Source of the DNA: Stutzerimonas kunmingensis | Lineage (GTDB): Bacteria; Pseudomonadota; Gammaproteobacteria; Pseudomonadales; Pseudomonadaceae | Direction: 5' to 3' | NCBI RefSeq assembly: GCF_002929225.1 | Contig: NZ_PISM01000021.1 | Location: forward strand, 62,001-126,000 | Length of the DNA stretch: 64,000 nucleotides | Shown here: in pieces, positions 11,831-26,272 of the stretch | Position numbering within the stretch: position 1 is the stretch's first letter | Layout of the letters: each line of letters begins with the position of its first letter | Translations under genes and position numbers: made by a program | The notes under the pieces: generated by a model | Database searches by the model: none | The model's input: only the letters and a program-made list of their open reading frames with translations | What the model was told of the DNA's origin: nothing

Positions 11831-13293
11831 TGCCGATGCCATTGAATCACCTGCTGCCTCAGGCCGGCAGCGACGTGCTGATCCGTGAGCTGACACTCGA
11901 CAGTCGCAAAGTTCGCGGCGGAGACCTGTTCCTCGCTGTACCGGGTCTGCAGTTCGATGGTCGCGATCACATACAGGATGCCGTCGTCCGTGGCGCGGCC
12001 GCGGTCGCTTATGAGGCAGAAGGCCTCGACCAGTCACTGACCGGCAACGCAGTCATGGTTCCGGTGCTGCATCTGGCAGAACAGCTGTCGGCGATTGCCG
12101 GCCGCTTCTACGGCGAGCCCAGCCGCAGCCTGCGTGTGGTCGGTGTGACCGGAACCAACGGCAAGACCAGTGTCAGCCAGCTGATTGCCCAGGCGCTCGA
12201 TCGGCTCGGCGAGCCCTGCGGAATCATCGGCACGCTTGGCACCGGATTCCACGGACAGCTGGAACTGGGACGCCACACCACGCCGGACGCCATCGGCGTG
12301 CAGGCGACACTGGCGAACCTCAAACAAGAGGGTGCTCGCGCGGTAGCGATGGAAGTGTCCTCGCATGGTCTCGATCAGGGGCGCGTCGCGGCCCTGGATT
12401 TCGATGTCGCCGTGTTCACCAATCTGTCGCGTGACCACCTCGATTACCACGGCAGCATGGATGCTTACGGTGCTGCCAAGGCGCGCCTGTTCGAGGTGCC
12501 CGGGCTGAGCTGTCGGGTAATCAACCTCGACGATGCCTTTGGCCGCGTGCTGGCCGGCGAGGAGCGCGAGTCGCGCCTGATCACTTACAGCCTGGAAGAC
12601 CCTACGGCCTACCTGTTCTGCGCTGAAGCGCGTCTCGACGACGACGGCATTCATGCTCGGCTGATCACGCCGCAGGGCGAGCGCTCGTTGCGCAGTCCGC
12701 TGCTCGGGCGTTTCAACGTCAGCAATGTATTGGCCGCCGTCGGCGCTCTGCTTGGCATGGACTATCCGCTGGACGAAATTCTGGCCGTGCTGCCTGAACT
12801 GCAAGGCCCCGCCGGCCGCATGCAGCGGCTGGGTGGCGGCGACCATCCGCTGATCGTGGTCGACTACGCACATACCCCCGATGCGCTGGAGAAAGTCCTC
12901 ACCGCGCTGCGTCCACACGCGCGCGGCAGGCTGCTTTGTCTGTTCGGTTGCGGCGGTGATCGTGATACCGGCAAGCGCCCGCTGATGGCTGAAGTCGCGG
13001 AGCGGCTGGCCGACGGCGTCGTGGTCACTGATGACAATCCGCGCAATGAGGCGCCGGAACAGATTCTCGAGGGTATCCGTTCGGGGTTCAGCAATCCTGC
13101 GGCGGTCACTTTCAGTCATGGCCGCGCGCAGGCAATCGCCAGTCTGATCGCTGCCGCGCGAGCGGAAGATGTGGTCGTGCTGGCCGGCAAAGGTCACGAG
13201 GACTATCAGGAGGTTCGCGGCGAACGCTTGCCGTTCTCCGATCTCGAGGAAGCCTGCAGGGCGCTGTCCGTCTGGGAGAAGGCCGATGCTTGA
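11830..13293 (+). CDS. murE: UDP-MurNAc-L-alanyl-D-glutamate--2,6-diaminopimelate ligase MurE
   Basis: This 487-residue Mur ligase adds meso-diaminopimelate to the stem peptide. The ATP loop G-V-T-G-T-N-G-K-T-S is near residue 109, the carbamylated-lysine region and central domain follow, and the D-D-N-P-R sequence near 402 is the specificity signature for diaminopimelate rather than lysine. It is cytosolic. The gene overlaps murF by 8 bases. Confidence 0.98.
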
Positions 13294-14662
13294 GTCGATG
13301 CGCCTGAGCGAATTGCAGCTACCGCTGTCTGGCCGCCTGGTCGGAGCGAGTGCCAGCTTCACTGCCGTCAGCACAGACAGCCGGGCCATCGAACCTGGCC
13401 AGCTGTTCATCGCGCTGACCGGGCCACGCTTCGATGGTCATGCCTATCTGGCGGACGTCGCCGCCAAAGGCGCCGTTGCAGCACTGGTCGAGCGTGAAGT
13501 TGCAGATGCAGGCCTGCCGCAGCTGGTCGTTGCCGATACCCGGTTGGCGCTTGGGCAGCTCGGTGCGCTCAATCGCGCCGCATTCAACGGTCCGGTCGCA
13601 GCGATCACCGGCTCCAGCGGCAAGACCAGCGTGAAGGAAATGCTCGCCAGCATTCTACGCAGCGCCCATGGCCAGGACGCCGTACTGGCCACTCGCGGCA
13701 ACCTCAACAATGACTTGGGTGCGCCACTGACGCTGTTGGAGTTGAGCACCAGTCATCGCAGCGCCGTCATCGAACTCGGCGCTTCGCGGCCCGGCGATAT
13801 TGCCTACACCGTCGATCTGGTGCGCCCGGATGTCAGCGTAATTACCAATGCGGGCACCGCCCACGTCGGCGAGTTCGGTGGCCCGGACAGGATCGTCGAG
13901 GCCAAGGGCGAGATTCTCGATGGCCTGAACGCATCCGGCACCGCGGTGCTCAACCGTGACGACAAGGCCTATTCGATCTGGGCCGAGCGCGCTGCGGGCA
14001 AACGCATCGTATCGTTCGGCCTGGACGACCCCCTCGTGGATTTCTCCGCCGGGTCGATCGCCTACGACCAGCGTGGCTGCCCGAATTTCGTGCTGACTGG
14101 CCCGCTGGGCAATCTTCGCACCCAGCTCAATCTGCTGGGCCGGCATAACGTGGCCAACGCCTTGGCGGCAGCCGCGGCAGCCTATGCGCTGGGTATCGAG
14201 GCCGAGGCCGTGGTGGAGGGGCTGGAAAGCCTGCAACCGGTCGAAGGCCGAGCCGTGGCGCAAATGCTGGCCAACGGCGTGCGCCTGATCGACGACAGCT
14301 ACAACGCCAATCCGGCATCGATCTGCGCCGCCATCGACGTGCTGGCCAGCTTTGCCGGTCGCACCATCCTTGTACTTGGCGATATGGGCGAGCTGGGCGA
14401 GTGGGCCGAGCAGGGCCATCGCGACGTCGGCGCCTATGCCGCTGGCAAGATCGACACGCTTTATGCCGTCGGGCCTCTGATGGCCCATGCAATTCAGGCA
14501 TTCGGTCCAGGCGCTCGGCACTTCGCCGACCAGGCCAGTCTTATCGACAGCCTGCGAGCCGAACAGGGCAGCGGTACCACCATTCTGATCAAGGGCTCGC
14601 GCAGCGCGGCGATGGACAAAGTCGTCGATGTGCTTGCTGGGCCATCCATGGAGAAACACTGA
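13286..14662 (+). CDS. murF: UDP-MurNAc-tripeptide--D-alanyl-D-alanine ligase MurF
   Basis: This 458-residue last cytosolic stem-peptide ligase adds D-Ala-D-Ala. The nucleotide loop [11 protein letters not shown] is near residues 107-117, and the domain-3 motif D-D-S-Y-N-A-N-P is near 338. The ATG at 13286, inside the end of murE, gives the expected N-terminus ([12 protein letters not shown]). A longer reading upstream is a murE shadow. The stop is shared with the mraY start (TGATG). Confidence 0.97.
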   Translation: MLESMRLSELQLPLSGRLVGASASFTAVSTDSRAIEPGQLFIALTGPRFDGHAYLADVAAKGAVAALVEREVADAGLPQLVVADTRLALGQLGALNRAAFNGPVAAITGSSGKTSVKEMLASILRSAHGQDAVLATRGNLNNDLGAPLTLLELSTSHRSAVIELGASRPGDIAYTVDLVRPDVSVITNAGTAHVGEFGGPDRIVEAKGEILDGLNASGTAVLNRDDKAYSIWAERAAGKRIVSFGLDDPLVDFSAGSIAYDQRGCPNFVLTGPLGNLRTQLNLLGRHNVANALAAAAAAYALGIEAEAVVEGLESLQPVEGRAVAQMLANGVRLIDDSYNANPASICAAIDVLASFAGRTILVLGDMGELGEWAEQGHRDVGAYAAGKIDTLYAVGPLMAHAIQAFGPGARHFADQASLIDSLRAEQGSGTTILIKGSRSAAMDKVVDVLAGPSMEKH

Positions 14663-15744
14663 TGCTGCTGCTGCTCGCCGAGTATCTGCAACAGTTCCAC
14701 AAAGGCTTCGCGGTCTTTCAGTACCTGTCGCTGCGTGGAATTCTCGGCGTCCTCACCGCGCTGGTGCTGTCGCTGTGGATGGGCCCTTGGCTGATCCGTA
14801 CGTTGCAGATGCGCCAGATTGGCCAGTCCGTGCGTACCGACGGTCCGCAGTCGCACCTGTCCAAATCCGGCACGCCGACCATGGGTGGTGCGCTGATCCT
14901 CAGCGCCATCAGCATCAGCACCTTGCTCTGGGCCGATCTGTCCAATCGCTACGTCTGGGTGGTGCTTGCGGTGACCTTGCTGTTCGGCGCGATCGGCTGG
15001 GTCGATGACTATCGCAAGGTGATCGAGAAGAACTCCCGTGGCTTGCCGAGCCGTTGGAAGTATTTCTGGCAATCGGTCTTTGGCCTCGGCGCCGCGGTCT
15101 TCCTTTATATGACTGCGCAGACACCGGTCGAAACCACGCTTATTCTGCCGCTCCTGAAGCACATCGAGATTCCACTCGGGATTGGTTTTGTCGTGTTGAG
15201 CTACTTCGTCATCGTCGGCTCGAGCAACGCGGTCAACCTGACCGACGGCCTCGACGGCCTGGCGATCATGCCAACGGTCATGGTCGGCGGCGGTCTGGGC
15301 ATCTTCTGCTACCTCTCCGGTAACGTGAATTTTGCCGAGTACCTGCTCATTCCTTACGTGCCGGGTGCGGGCGAGCTGATCGTCTTCTGCGGCGCGCTGA
15401 TCGGTGCCGGCCTCGGCTTTCTCTGGTTCAACACCTATCCGGCTCAGGTCTTCATGGGCGATGTCGGCGCGCTGGCGCTCGGCGCGGCGCTGGGCACCAT
15501 CGCCGTGATCGTTCGCCAGGAAGTGGTGCTGTTCATCATGGGCGGCGTGTTCGTGATGGAAACCCTCTCGGTGATGATCCAGGTGGCGAGCTTCAAGCTG
15601 ACTGGCAAGCGCGTGTTTCGCATGGCGCCGATCCATCACCATTTCGAACTCAAGGGCTGGCCCGAACCCCGGGTGATCGTGCGCTTCTGGATCATCACTG
15701 TGATCCTGGTGCTCGTCGGCCTTGCCACCCTGAAACTGAGGTAA
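14662..15744 (+). CDS. mraY: Phospho-N-acetylmuramoyl-pentapeptide transferase MraY
   Basis: This 360-residue integral membrane enzyme with about ten helices transfers phospho-MurNAc-pentapeptide to undecaprenyl phosphate, forming lipid I. The hallmark V-D-D-Y-R-K is near residues 114-119, [11 protein letters not shown] near 193-203, and P-I-H-H-H-F-E-L near 324-331. The start at 14662 begins [12 protein letters not shown], the normal family N-terminus; the upstream extension shadows murF. Confidence 0.98.
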   Translation: MLLLLAEYLQQFHKGFAVFQYLSLRGILGVLTALVLSLWMGPWLIRTLQMRQIGQSVRTDGPQSHLSKSGTPTMGGALILSAISISTLLWADLSNRYVWVVLAVTLLFGAIGWVDDYRKVIEKNSRGLPSRWKYFWQSVFGLGAAVFLYMTAQTPVETTLILPLLKHIEIPLGIGFVVLSYFVIVGSSNAVNLTDGLDGLAIMPTVMVGGGLGIFCYLSGNVNFAEYLLIPYVPGAGELIVFCGALIGAGLGFLWFNTYPAQVFMGDVGALALGAALGTIAVIVRQEVVLFIMGGVFVMETLSVMIQVASFKLTGKRVFRMAPIHHHFELKGWPEPRVIVRFWIITVILVLVGLATLKLR

Positions 15745-15750
15745 TCAAGA

Positions 15751-17094
15751 GTGCTCATCGCTTCCGACCAGTTCCGCATCGTTGTCGGCCTCGGCAAGAG
15801 CGGCATGTCCCTGGTTCGCCATCTGGCGCGCCGGGGGCTGCCGTTTGCCGTCGCTGATACCCGTGTGAACCCGCCGGAGTTGGCGACGCTCAAGGCCGAG
15901 TATCCAGACGTGCAAGTGCGCTATGGCGAGCTGGACGTCGAGTTTCTCTGCACCGCCAGCGAGCTGCTGGTAAGCCCGGGTCTGGCGATCAGTACGCCGG
16001 CGCTGCAGGAAGCGGCGGCGCGTGGGGTCAAGCTGTCCGGTGATATCGAGCTGTTCGCCCGCGAAGCCAAGGCGCCGATCATTGCGATCACCGGCTCCAA
16101 CGCCAAGAGCACCGTGACCACGCTGGTCGGCGAGATGGCCGTGGCGGCAGGGCGCACCGTGGCGGTTGGTGGCAACCTGGGCACGCCGGCGCTCGATCTG
16201 CTGGCAGACGACGTCGAGCTTTATGTGCTGGAGCTGTCCAGCTTTCAGCTGGAGACCACCGAGCAGCTCAATGCCGAAGTGGCGACCTGCCTGAACATCA
16301 GCGAAGACCATATGGACCGCTACAGCGGCCTGCCAGCCTATCATCAGGCCAAACACCGAATTTTCCGCGGCGCGCGTCAGGTGGTGGTCAATCGCGATGA
16401 CCGGCTCAGCCGTCCGCTGGTCGCGGATGACCTGCCGACCTGGACCTTTGGCCTCGGCAAGCCGGACTTCAAGGGCTTTGGGCTGTTCGAGGAAAAAGGC
16501 GAGAAGTACCTGGCGTTCCAGTTCGATGCGCTGATGCCGGTTCGCGAGCTGAAGATGCGTGGTGCGCACAATCAGTCCAATGCTCTGGCAGCGCTGGCGC
16601 TGGGGCACGCGGTGGGTCTGCCGTTCGAGCCGATGCTGGAGACGTTGCGCCAGTTCGCCGGTTTGCCGCATCGCTGCCAGTGGGTTGGCCAGCGTGGCGA
16701 CGTCAGCTATTACGACGATTCCAAGGCCACCAATGTCGGTGCCGCGCTGGCTGCGATCGAAGGACTGGGTGCGGATATCGACGGCAAGCTGGTCCTGATC
16801 GCCGGTGGCGATGGCAAGGGCGCAGACTTCTCCGCGCTGCGCGCGCCGATTGCACGCTATTGCCGTGCCGTGGTGCTGCTCGGTCGTGATGCGCAACGTC
16901 TTGCGGACGCGCTGGCCGATGCCACCACCCTGGTTCATGTCGCAACACTGGGCGAAGCGGTGCAGCGCGCCGCCGAGTGTGCCGAAGCGGGCGATGCGGT
17001 ATTGCTGTCGCCGGCCTGTGCCAGCCTGGACATGTTCAAGAATTTCGAAGAGCGCGGTCGCCTGTTCGCCGCTGCGGTGGAGGCGCTCGACTGA
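15751..17094 (+). CDS. murD: UDP-N-acetylmuramoyl-L-alanine--D-glutamate ligase MurD
   Basis: This 447-residue cytosolic Mur ligase adds D-glutamate. An N-terminal Rossmann-like part (I-V-V-G-L-G-K-S-G) precedes the P-loop I-T-G-S-N-A-K-S-T-V-T near residue 113 and the D-S-K-A-T-N-V-G-A segment near 325. P-loops in this family usually read N-G-K-S; here Ala replaces Gly in N-A-K-S, a variant seen among pseudomonads. The start is GTG, six bases after mraY, the widest gap within the mur part of the cluster. Confidence 0.97.
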   Translation: MLIASDQFRIVVGLGKSGMSLVRHLARRGLPFAVADTRVNPPELATLKAEYPDVQVRYGELDVEFLCTASELLVSPGLAISTPALQEAAARGVKLSGDIELFAREAKAPIIAITGSNAKSTVTTLVGEMAVAAGRTVAVGGNLGTPALDLLADDVELYVLELSSFQLETTEQLNAEVATCLNISEDHMDRYSGLPAYHQAKHRIFRGARQVVVNRDDRLSRPLVADDLPTWTFGLGKPDFKGFGLFEEKGEKYLAFQFDALMPVRELKMRGAHNQSNALAALALGHAVGLPFEPMLETLRQFAGLPHRCQWVGQRGDVSYYDDSKATNVGAALAAIEGLGADIDGKLVLIAGGDGKGADFSALRAPIARYCRAVVLLGRDAQRLADALADATTLVHVATLGEAVQRAAECAEAGDAVLLSPACASLDMFKNFEERGRLFAAAVEALD

Positions 17095-18317
17095 TGCTCG
17101 CCTTCCTGCGCCATGCTCCTTCGCCCTTGTTCGGCCGCCGCGGTCTGGATCTTGACTTCCCCATGCTCGCCGGCTGTCTGGCTTTGCTTGGCCTGGGTCT
17201 CGTGATGATCACTTCGGCATCGTCCGAAGTCGCGGCGGTCAATGCCGGCAATCCGCTGTATCACATGAGTCGCCATCTGGTTTATGTGGCGCTGGGCCTC
17301 GGCGCGGGAATTGCAATGCTGCTGGTACCGCTGTCGGTCTGGCAACGTCTGGACTGGATGCTGCTGCTGGCGGCGTTCGGCCTGCTGATCCTGGTCCTGC
17401 TGCCGGGAATCGGCCGGGAAGTGAACGGTTCGATGCGCTGGATCGGTTTCGGCGCCTTCAACGTGCAGCCGTCCGAGCTGGCGAAAGTCTTCGTGGTGAT
17501 CTACCTGGCCGGCTATCTGGTGCGCCGGCAAGAGGAAGTTCGCGAAAGCATGTGGGGCTTTGCCAAACCCTTCCTGGTCCTGCTGCCCATGGCGTTCCTG
17601 CTGCTGCTGGAGCCCGATTTCGGTGCGACCGTGGTCATGATGGGCGCCGCAGTGGCGATGTTGTTCCTCGGTGGTGTTGGCATGATCCGCTTCAGTCTGC
17701 TGGTGATCGCCGCGGTGGGTGCCGTGGTGGTGTTGGTGCAGACCCAGGAATACCGTCTGCAGCGCCTGATCACTTTCACCGACCCCTGGGCCGATCAGTA
17801 CGGCGCCGGCTACCAGCTGACCCAGGCGCTGATCGCCTTCGGCCGCGGGGAGTGGTTCGGCGTCGGCCTGGGTAATAGCGTGCAAAAGCAGTTCTACCTG
17901 CCCGAAGCGCATACCGACTTCGTATTCTCCGTACTGGCCGAAGAGCTAGGCATGGTCGGCGCACTGGCGACCATCGCGCTGTTCGCCTTCGTCGGCGTTC
18001 GCGCACTGTATATCGGTCTGTGGGCAGAGAAGGCCCGGCAGTTCTTCGCGGCGTATGTGGCCTGGGGGATGGCGTTCCTCTGGCTGGGACAGTTCCTGAT
18101 CAACGTGGGAGTAAACGTAGGTCTGCTGCCAACCAAGGGCCTGACGTTGCCGTTCCTCAGTTATGGCGGTAGCTCGCTGGTGGTGACCTGCGCAAGCATG
18201 GCGCTGCTGCTGCGCATCGAATGGGAAAGCCGCACCGTGCTGGGCAGCGAGGACACCGAGTTCGACGAGGCCGATTTCGCCGAGCCGCCGGCCAAGGAGG
18301 TCGCCCATGGCCGCTAA
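17094..18317 (+). CDS. ftsW: Septal peptidoglycan glycosyltransferase FtsW
   Basis: This 407-residue SEDS polymerase with about ten transmembrane helices polymerises glycan strands at the septum with FtsI. Signatures are M-I-T-S-A-S in the first helix region, G-R-E-V-N-G-S-x-R-W-I near residues 104-114, and L-P-F-L-S-Y-G-G-S near 352. The ATG at 17094 overlaps the murD stop by one base. The gene overlaps murG by 11 bases, so the murG ribosome-binding site lies inside ftsW. Confidence 0.97.
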   Translation: MLAFLRHAPSPLFGRRGLDLDFPMLAGCLALLGLGLVMITSASSEVAAVNAGNPLYHMSRHLVYVALGLGAGIAMLLVPLSVWQRLDWMLLLAAFGLLILVLLPGIGREVNGSMRWIGFGAFNVQPSELAKVFVVIYLAGYLVRRQEEVRESMWGFAKPFLVLLPMAFLLLLEPDFGATVVMMGAAVAMLFLGGVGMIRFSLLVIAAVGAVVVLVQTQEYRLQRLITFTDPWADQYGAGYQLTQALIAFGRGEWFGVGLGNSVQKQFYLPEAHTDFVFSVLAEELGMVGALATIALFAFVGVRALYIGLWAEKARQFFAAYVAWGMAFLWLGQFLINVGVNVGLLPTKGLTLPFLSYGGSSLVVTCASMALLLRIEWESRTVLGSEDTEFDEADFAEPPAKEVAHGR

Positions 18318-19369
18318 TGTACTGATCATGGCCGGCGGCACCGGTGGCCACGTTTTCCCGGCGCTCGCCTGTGCTCGTGAGTTCCAGGCCCGCGGCTACT
18401 CCGTGCACTGGCTCGGCACGCCGCGCGGCATCGAGAACGAACTGGTACCCGCCGCTGGCCTGCCGCTGCATCTGATCCAGGTCAGCGGATTGCGCGGCAA
18501 GGGCATCGTTTCGCTGATCAAGGCACCGCTGCAGTTGATTCGCTCGCTGTTCCAGGCGCGTCGCATCGTGCGCGAGCTGCAACCGGTCTGCGTGCTGGGG
18601 ATGGGCGGCTACGTTACCGGTCCGGGCGGACTGGCTGCCAAGCTGGCCGGGGTACCTCTGGTGATTCACGAACAGAACGCCGTCGCTGGGACCGCCAATC
18701 GTAGCCTCGCGCCGCTTTCCAGCCGCGTCTGCGAAGCCTTCCCGGAAACCTTCAAGGCCAGCGTCAAGCGTCGCACCACCGGCAATCCGGTGCGTGAGGA
18801 GCTGTTCCTCGAGACGCCCCGCGATGCCCTTGCGCATCGTCGCCCGCGCCTCCTGGTACTAGGCGGCAGTCTCGGTGCCGAACCGCTGAACAAACTGCTG
18901 CCCGCCGCGCTCGCCCAGGTACCGGCGGATGTGCGGCCGCAGGTGTTTCATCAGGCCGGCAAGCAGCACGCCGATATCACCACGCAGCGTTATGCCGAGG
19001 TCGGCGTCGAGGCGGAAGTCGCGCCCTTCATCAAGGACATGGCGCGGGCCTACGCCTGGGCCGATCTGGTCATCTGTCGTGCCGGAGCGCTCACCGTTTG
19101 CGAGCTGGCCGCCGCTGGGTTGCCATCCTTTCTGGTGCCGCTGCCCCATGCGATCGACGACCACCAGACACGCAATGCCGAATATCTGGCGAAGGAGGGC
19201 GCTGCCGTCCTTCTGCCGCAAGCCAAGACTGATGCGGCCGTGCTTGCCGCTCAGCTGAGCGAGGTAATGATGCAGCCGGAAAAACTCAAGGCCATGGGCG
19301 CCATCGCGCGCCGTCTGGCCCGGCCCGACGCCACCCGCAGCGTGGTCGATATCTGTCTGGAGGTGGCCC

Positions 19370-19377
<8 letters not shown>
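18307..19377 (+). CDS. murG: UDP-GlcNAc:lipid I N-acetylglucosaminyltransferase MurG
   Basis: This 356-residue GT-B peripheral membrane enzyme makes lipid [13 protein letters not shown] near residues 11-21 is the N-terminal glycine loop. [11 protein letters not shown] is near 119 and a [11 protein letters not shown] donor-binding region is near 257. AAGGAGG sits just upstream inside ftsW. It overlaps murC by 8 bases. Confidence 0.98.
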
Positions 19378-21768
<2,391 letters not shown>

Positions 21769-21770
21769 CC

Positions 21771-22628
21771 ATGATCGCCACGCTGCGCCATTCGCAACCC
21801 GGAAGCGGCCGCGCCTCGCGCAAGCCCGCGCAACGGGGTGCGAGCCGCCTGGTGCAACCGCAGCCGCTGTCGCAGCGCCTGCCGAAGCCGAGCCTCGTCG
21901 GGCTGAAGCGTTTCGTCTGGCCGGTGCTACTGATCGGGTTGGCGGTCGGGCTTTACGAGCTGGGCGAGCGGCTGCTGCCCTATGCCGATCGGCCGATCGC
22001 CAAGGTCAGTGTGCAGGGCGAACTGGGCTATGTGAGTCGCGAGGCGGTCCAGCAGCGCATAGCGCCTTTCGTCGAGCAGAGCTTCTTCAAGGTTGATCTG
22101 AACGGCATGCGCCACCAACTGGAACAGATGCCGTGGATCGCCCATGTCGAAGTCCGCCGCGTCTGGCCGGACCAGGTGATGGTGCGGCTGGATGAGCAAT
22201 TGCCGATTGCCCGCTGGGGGGGCGAAGCATTGCTTAACAATAAAGGGCAGGCTTTCTCGCCGGATGACCTGACCCGATATGAACACTTGCCACATTTATA
22301 TGGTCCGAAGCGGGCCCAACAGCGTGTCATGCAGCAATACCAGATGCTCAGCCAGATGCTGCGCCCGCTGGGATTCTCCATTTCCCGTCTGGAGCTGCGC
22401 GAGCGTGGAAGCTGGTTCCTGACCACCAACCAGGGCGTCGAGTTGCTGCTGGGGCGGGACCAGGTTGTAGAAAAAATGCGTCGCTTCACCGCCATCTATC
22501 AAAAGGCGCTGGAGCAGGAAAGCGAGAAGATCGCACGGATCGATCTGCGCTATGCGAACGGCCTGGCCGTCGCCTGGCATGAGCCGGTCCCGACTGTGAC
22601 GGATACGACCGTCGCTGCGAAGAATTGA
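21771..22628 (+). CDS. ftsQ: Cell division protein FtsQ
   Basis: This 285-residue bitopic divisome protein has a basic, Pro/Arg/Gln-rich cytoplasmic N-terminus of about 45 residues and one helix at about 45-65. A periplasmic POTRA domain begins with I-A-K-V-S-V-Q-G, followed by the beta domain with [13 protein letters not shown]. FtsQ bridges early and late divisome parts through FtsLB. It lies tightly between ddlB and ftsA. Confidence 0.96.
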   Translation: MIATLRHSQPGSGRASRKPAQRGASRLVQPQPLSQRLPKPSLVGLKRFVWPVLLIGLAVGLYELGERLLPYADRPIAKVSVQGELGYVSREAVQQRIAPFVEQSFFKVDLNGMRHQLEQMPWIAHVEVRRVWPDQVMVRLDEQLPIARWGGEALLNNKGQAFSPDDLTRYEHLPHLYGPKRAQQRVMQQYQMLSQMLRPLGFSISRLELRERGSWFLTTNQGVELLLGRDQVVEKMRRFTAIYQKALEQESEKIARIDLRYANGLAVAWHEPVPTVTDTTVAAKN

Positions 22629-22640
22629 GGAATGAAACAC

Positions 22641-23888
22641 ATGTCGAGCGTGCAAAGCGGCAAGATGATCGTCGGCCTGGACATCGGCACCTCCAAGGTG
22701 GTGGCGCTGGTAGGTGAGGTGACCGCCGATGGTGAGCTGGAAATCGTGGGAATCGGTACCCATCCTTCGCGCGGGTTGAAGAAGGGCGTGGTGGTCAATA
22801 TCGAATCCACCGTGCAGTCGGTTCAGCGCGCTATCGAAGAAGCTCAGCTGATGGCTGGCTGCCGTATCCACTCGGCCTTCGTTGGCCTGGCGGGCAACCA
22901 TATCCGCAGCCTGAACTCCCATGGCATCGTCGCAATCCGCGACCGTGAGGTCAGCTCCGCGGATCTGGAGCGAGTCCTCGACGCCGCGCAGGCGGTGGCG
23001 ATTCCGGCGGACCAGCGCGTGTTGCACACGCTGCCGCAGGATTACGTGATCGACAACCAGGAAGGTGTGCGCGAACCGCTGGGCATGTCCGGCGTGCGCC
23101 TTGAGGCCAAGGTCCATGTGGTCACCTGCGCGGTGAATGCGGCGCAGAATGTCGAGAAGTGCGTGCGTCGCTGCGGCCTGGAAGTGGATGACATCATCCT
23201 GGAGCAACTGGCCTCTGCACACGCGGTACTGACCGACGATGAAAAGGAGCTGGGCGTCTGCCTGGTGGACATCGGCGGCGGCACCACCGACATCTGCATT
23301 TTCACCGAAGGCGCGATTCGTCATACCGCGGTCATCCCGATCGCCGGCGATCAGGTCACCAACGACATCGCCATGGCATTGCGCACGCCGACCCAGTATG
23401 CCGAAGAGATCAAGATTCGTTATGCTTGCGCGTTGGCCAAGCTGGCCGGTGCAGGCGAGACCATCAAGGTTCCCAGCGTCGGCGATCGCCCACCGCGCGA
23501 ACTCTCGCGGCAGGCTCTGGCAGAGGTGGTCGAGCCGCGCTATGACGAGCTGTTCACCCTGATCCAGGCCGAGCTGCGTCGTAGCGGATACGAGGATCTG
23601 ATCCCGGCCGGGATCGTTCTCACAGGCGGTACAGCGAAGATGGAAGGAGCCGTCGACCTGGCCGAGGAAATCTTTCACATGCCGGTGCGCCTGGGCGTGC
23701 CGCACAGCGTCAAGGGACTGAGCGACGTAGTACGCAACCCCATCTATTCAACGGGCGTGGGCCTGTTGCTGTACGGACTGCAAAAGCAGGCCGACGGCAT
23801 TCCCGTGTCTGGCATCGGCAGTTTCGCCGACGAACCAAAGACGTCTGTTCTGGACCGGCTCAAGGGCTGGATCCAGGGCAATTTTTAA
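22641..23888 (+). CDS. ftsA: Cell division protein FtsA
   Basis: This 415-residue actin-like ATPase tethers FtsZ to the membrane and recruits the divisome. I-V-G-L-D-I-G-T-S-K-V near residues 10-20 and D-I-G-G-G-T-T-D near 210 are the phosphate loops. The C-terminus ends in an amphipathic membrane-targeting sequence (R-L-K-G-W-I-Q-G-N-F). The start at 22641 (MSSVQSGK) lies nine bases after GAGGA; an in-frame ATG three codons earlier abuts the Shine-Dalgarno sequence and is less likely. Confidence 0.97.
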   Translation: MSSVQSGKMIVGLDIGTSKVVALVGEVTADGELEIVGIGTHPSRGLKKGVVVNIESTVQSVQRAIEEAQLMAGCRIHSAFVGLAGNHIRSLNSHGIVAIRDREVSSADLERVLDAAQAVAIPADQRVLHTLPQDYVIDNQEGVREPLGMSGVRLEAKVHVVTCAVNAAQNVEKCVRRCGLEVDDIILEQLASAHAVLTDDEKELGVCLVDIGGGTTDICIFTEGAIRHTAVIPIAGDQVTNDIAMALRTPTQYAEEIKIRYACALAKLAGAGETIKVPSVGDRPPRELSRQALAEVVEPRYDELFTLIQAELRRSGYEDLIPAGIVLTGGTAKMEGAVDLAEEIFHMPVRLGVPHSVKGLSDVVRNPIYSTGVGLLLYGLQKQADGIPVSGIGSFADEPKTSVLDRLKGWIQGNF

Positions 23889-23937
23889 GCAGTGCGCTGT
23901 AACAACCAAAACTAGAAAGCTGGAAGGAGAGAGGGAA

Positions 23938-25125
23938 ATGTTCGAACTCGTAGATCATACCCCGCAAAGTGCAGTCATCAAGGTCATCGGTGTCGGTGGC
24001 GGTGGCGGCAATGCCGTGAACCACATGGTTCGCAATAACGTCGAAGGCGTCGAATTCATCTGCGCCAACACTGACGCCCAGGCGCTGAAGAAAGTTGAAG
24101 CACGCACCGTGCTGCAGCTCGGCTCGGCCATCACCAAAGGTCTGGGTGCCGGTACCAATCCGGACATCGGTCGCCAGGCGGCGATGGAAGATCGTGAGCG
24201 CATCGCCGAAGTACTGGAAGGTGCGGACATGGTGTTCATCACCACCGGCATGGGCGGCGGCACCGGTACCGGCGCTGCGCCGATCATCGCTTCGGTAGCC
24301 AAGGAAATGGGCATCCTTACCGTCGCCGTGGTCACCCGTCCGTTCCCCTTCGAGGGCCGTCGTCGCATGCAGGTGGCCGACGAAGGTATCCGTGCGCTGT
24401 CCGATTGCGTCGATTCGCTGATCACTATCCCCAACGAGAAGTTGCTGACCATCCTCGGCAAGGACGCCAGCCTGCTGGCCGCTTTCGCCAAGGCTGATGA
24501 CGTACTGGCCGGTGCGGTCCGTGGCATCTCCGACATCATGCAGCGTCCGGGCCTGATGAACGTCGACTTCGCCGACGTCAAGACCGTTATGGGCGAGATG
24601 GGTATGGCGATGATGGGCACCGGTTGCGCCACCGGCCCGAACCGTGCTCGCGAAGCCACCGAGGCTGCCATTCGCAACCCGCTGCTGGAAGACGTCAACC
24701 TGCAAGGCGCACGTGGCATTCTGGTCAACATCACTGCTGGTCTGGACCTTTCGCTCGGCGAGTACGCTGCCGTGGGCGAAATCATCGAGGCCTTCGCGTC
24801 CGATGAGGCCACCGTCAAGGTTGGTGCCGTGATCGATCCGGATATGGCCGACGAGCTGCATGTCACCGTGGTCGCTACCGGGCTCGGTCCGCGCAATGAA
24901 AAGCCGGTCAAGGTCGTCGACAACACCGTGCAGACCTCTGTCGCCGCTTCCGCCGCTCCGGCACCGCGTCAGCATGAGCAGGCCGCGGTCAATTATCGTG
25001 ACCTCGAGCGCCCGACCGTGATGCGTAATCAGGCGCATGCAGCTGCCACCGCAGCCAAGCTGAATCCGCAGGAAGATCTGGATTATCTGGACATTCCCGC
25101 GTTTCTGCGTCGTCAGGCCGATTGA
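23938..25125 (+). CDS. ftsZ: Cell division GTPase FtsZ
   Basis: This 395-residue tubulin homologue forms the Z ring. The signature G-G-G-T-G-T-G-A-A-P is near residues 104-113, and the T7 loop N-V-D-F-A-D-V-K that completes the neighbour's GTPase site is near 207. A variable linker precedes the conserved C-terminal peptide L-D-I-P-A-F-L-R-R-Q that binds FtsA and ZipA. AAGGAGAGAGGG precedes the ATG. The 49-base gap after ftsA is the largest since rsmH, allowing extra ftsZ-proximal regulation. Confidence 0.99.
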   Translation: MFELVDHTPQSAVIKVIGVGGGGGNAVNHMVRNNVEGVEFICANTDAQALKKVEARTVLQLGSAITKGLGAGTNPDIGRQAAMEDRERIAEVLEGADMVFITTGMGGGTGTGAAPIIASVAKEMGILTVAVVTRPFPFEGRRRMQVADEGIRALSDCVDSLITIPNEKLLTILGKDASLLAAFAKADDVLAGAVRGISDIMQRPGLMNVDFADVKTVMGEMGMAMMGTGCATGPNRAREATEAAIRNPLLEDVNLQGARGILVNITAGLDLSLGEYAAVGEIIEAFASDEATVKVGAVIDPDMADELHVTVVATGLGPRNEKPVKVVDNTVQTSVAASAAPAPRQHEQAAVNYRDLERPTVMRNQAHAAATAAKLNPQEDLDYLDIPAFLRRQAD

Positions 25126-26153
<1,028 letters not shown>

Positions 26154-26177
26154 GCTGTACCTCTCTTCCTAAAATTT

Positions 26178-26205
26178 AAGGCCACCCTAGGGTGGCCTTT
26201 TTTTA
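26178..26205 (+). terminator. Rho-independent terminator at the end of the dcw cluster
   Basis: An 11-bp perfect palindrome, AAGGCCACCCT/AGGGTGGCCTT, is followed by a continuous T-run, 24 bases after the lpxC stop. No comparable structure was seen anywhere inside the cluster from mraZ on. Confidence 0.93.
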
Positions 26206-26272
26206 TGTTTCGCTGAAAAGCTGACGGGAATGGCGTGCCGCCTGCTTCAGCGAGGCGCCGGCAGGTCCTGGG

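Noticed and set aside
15786..16150. MurD P-loop with Ala instead of Gly as a sign of inactivation
   Set aside because: All other MurD motifs are intact in an essential single-copy cluster gene; to my knowledge the N-A-K-S variant is normal in pseudomonads.
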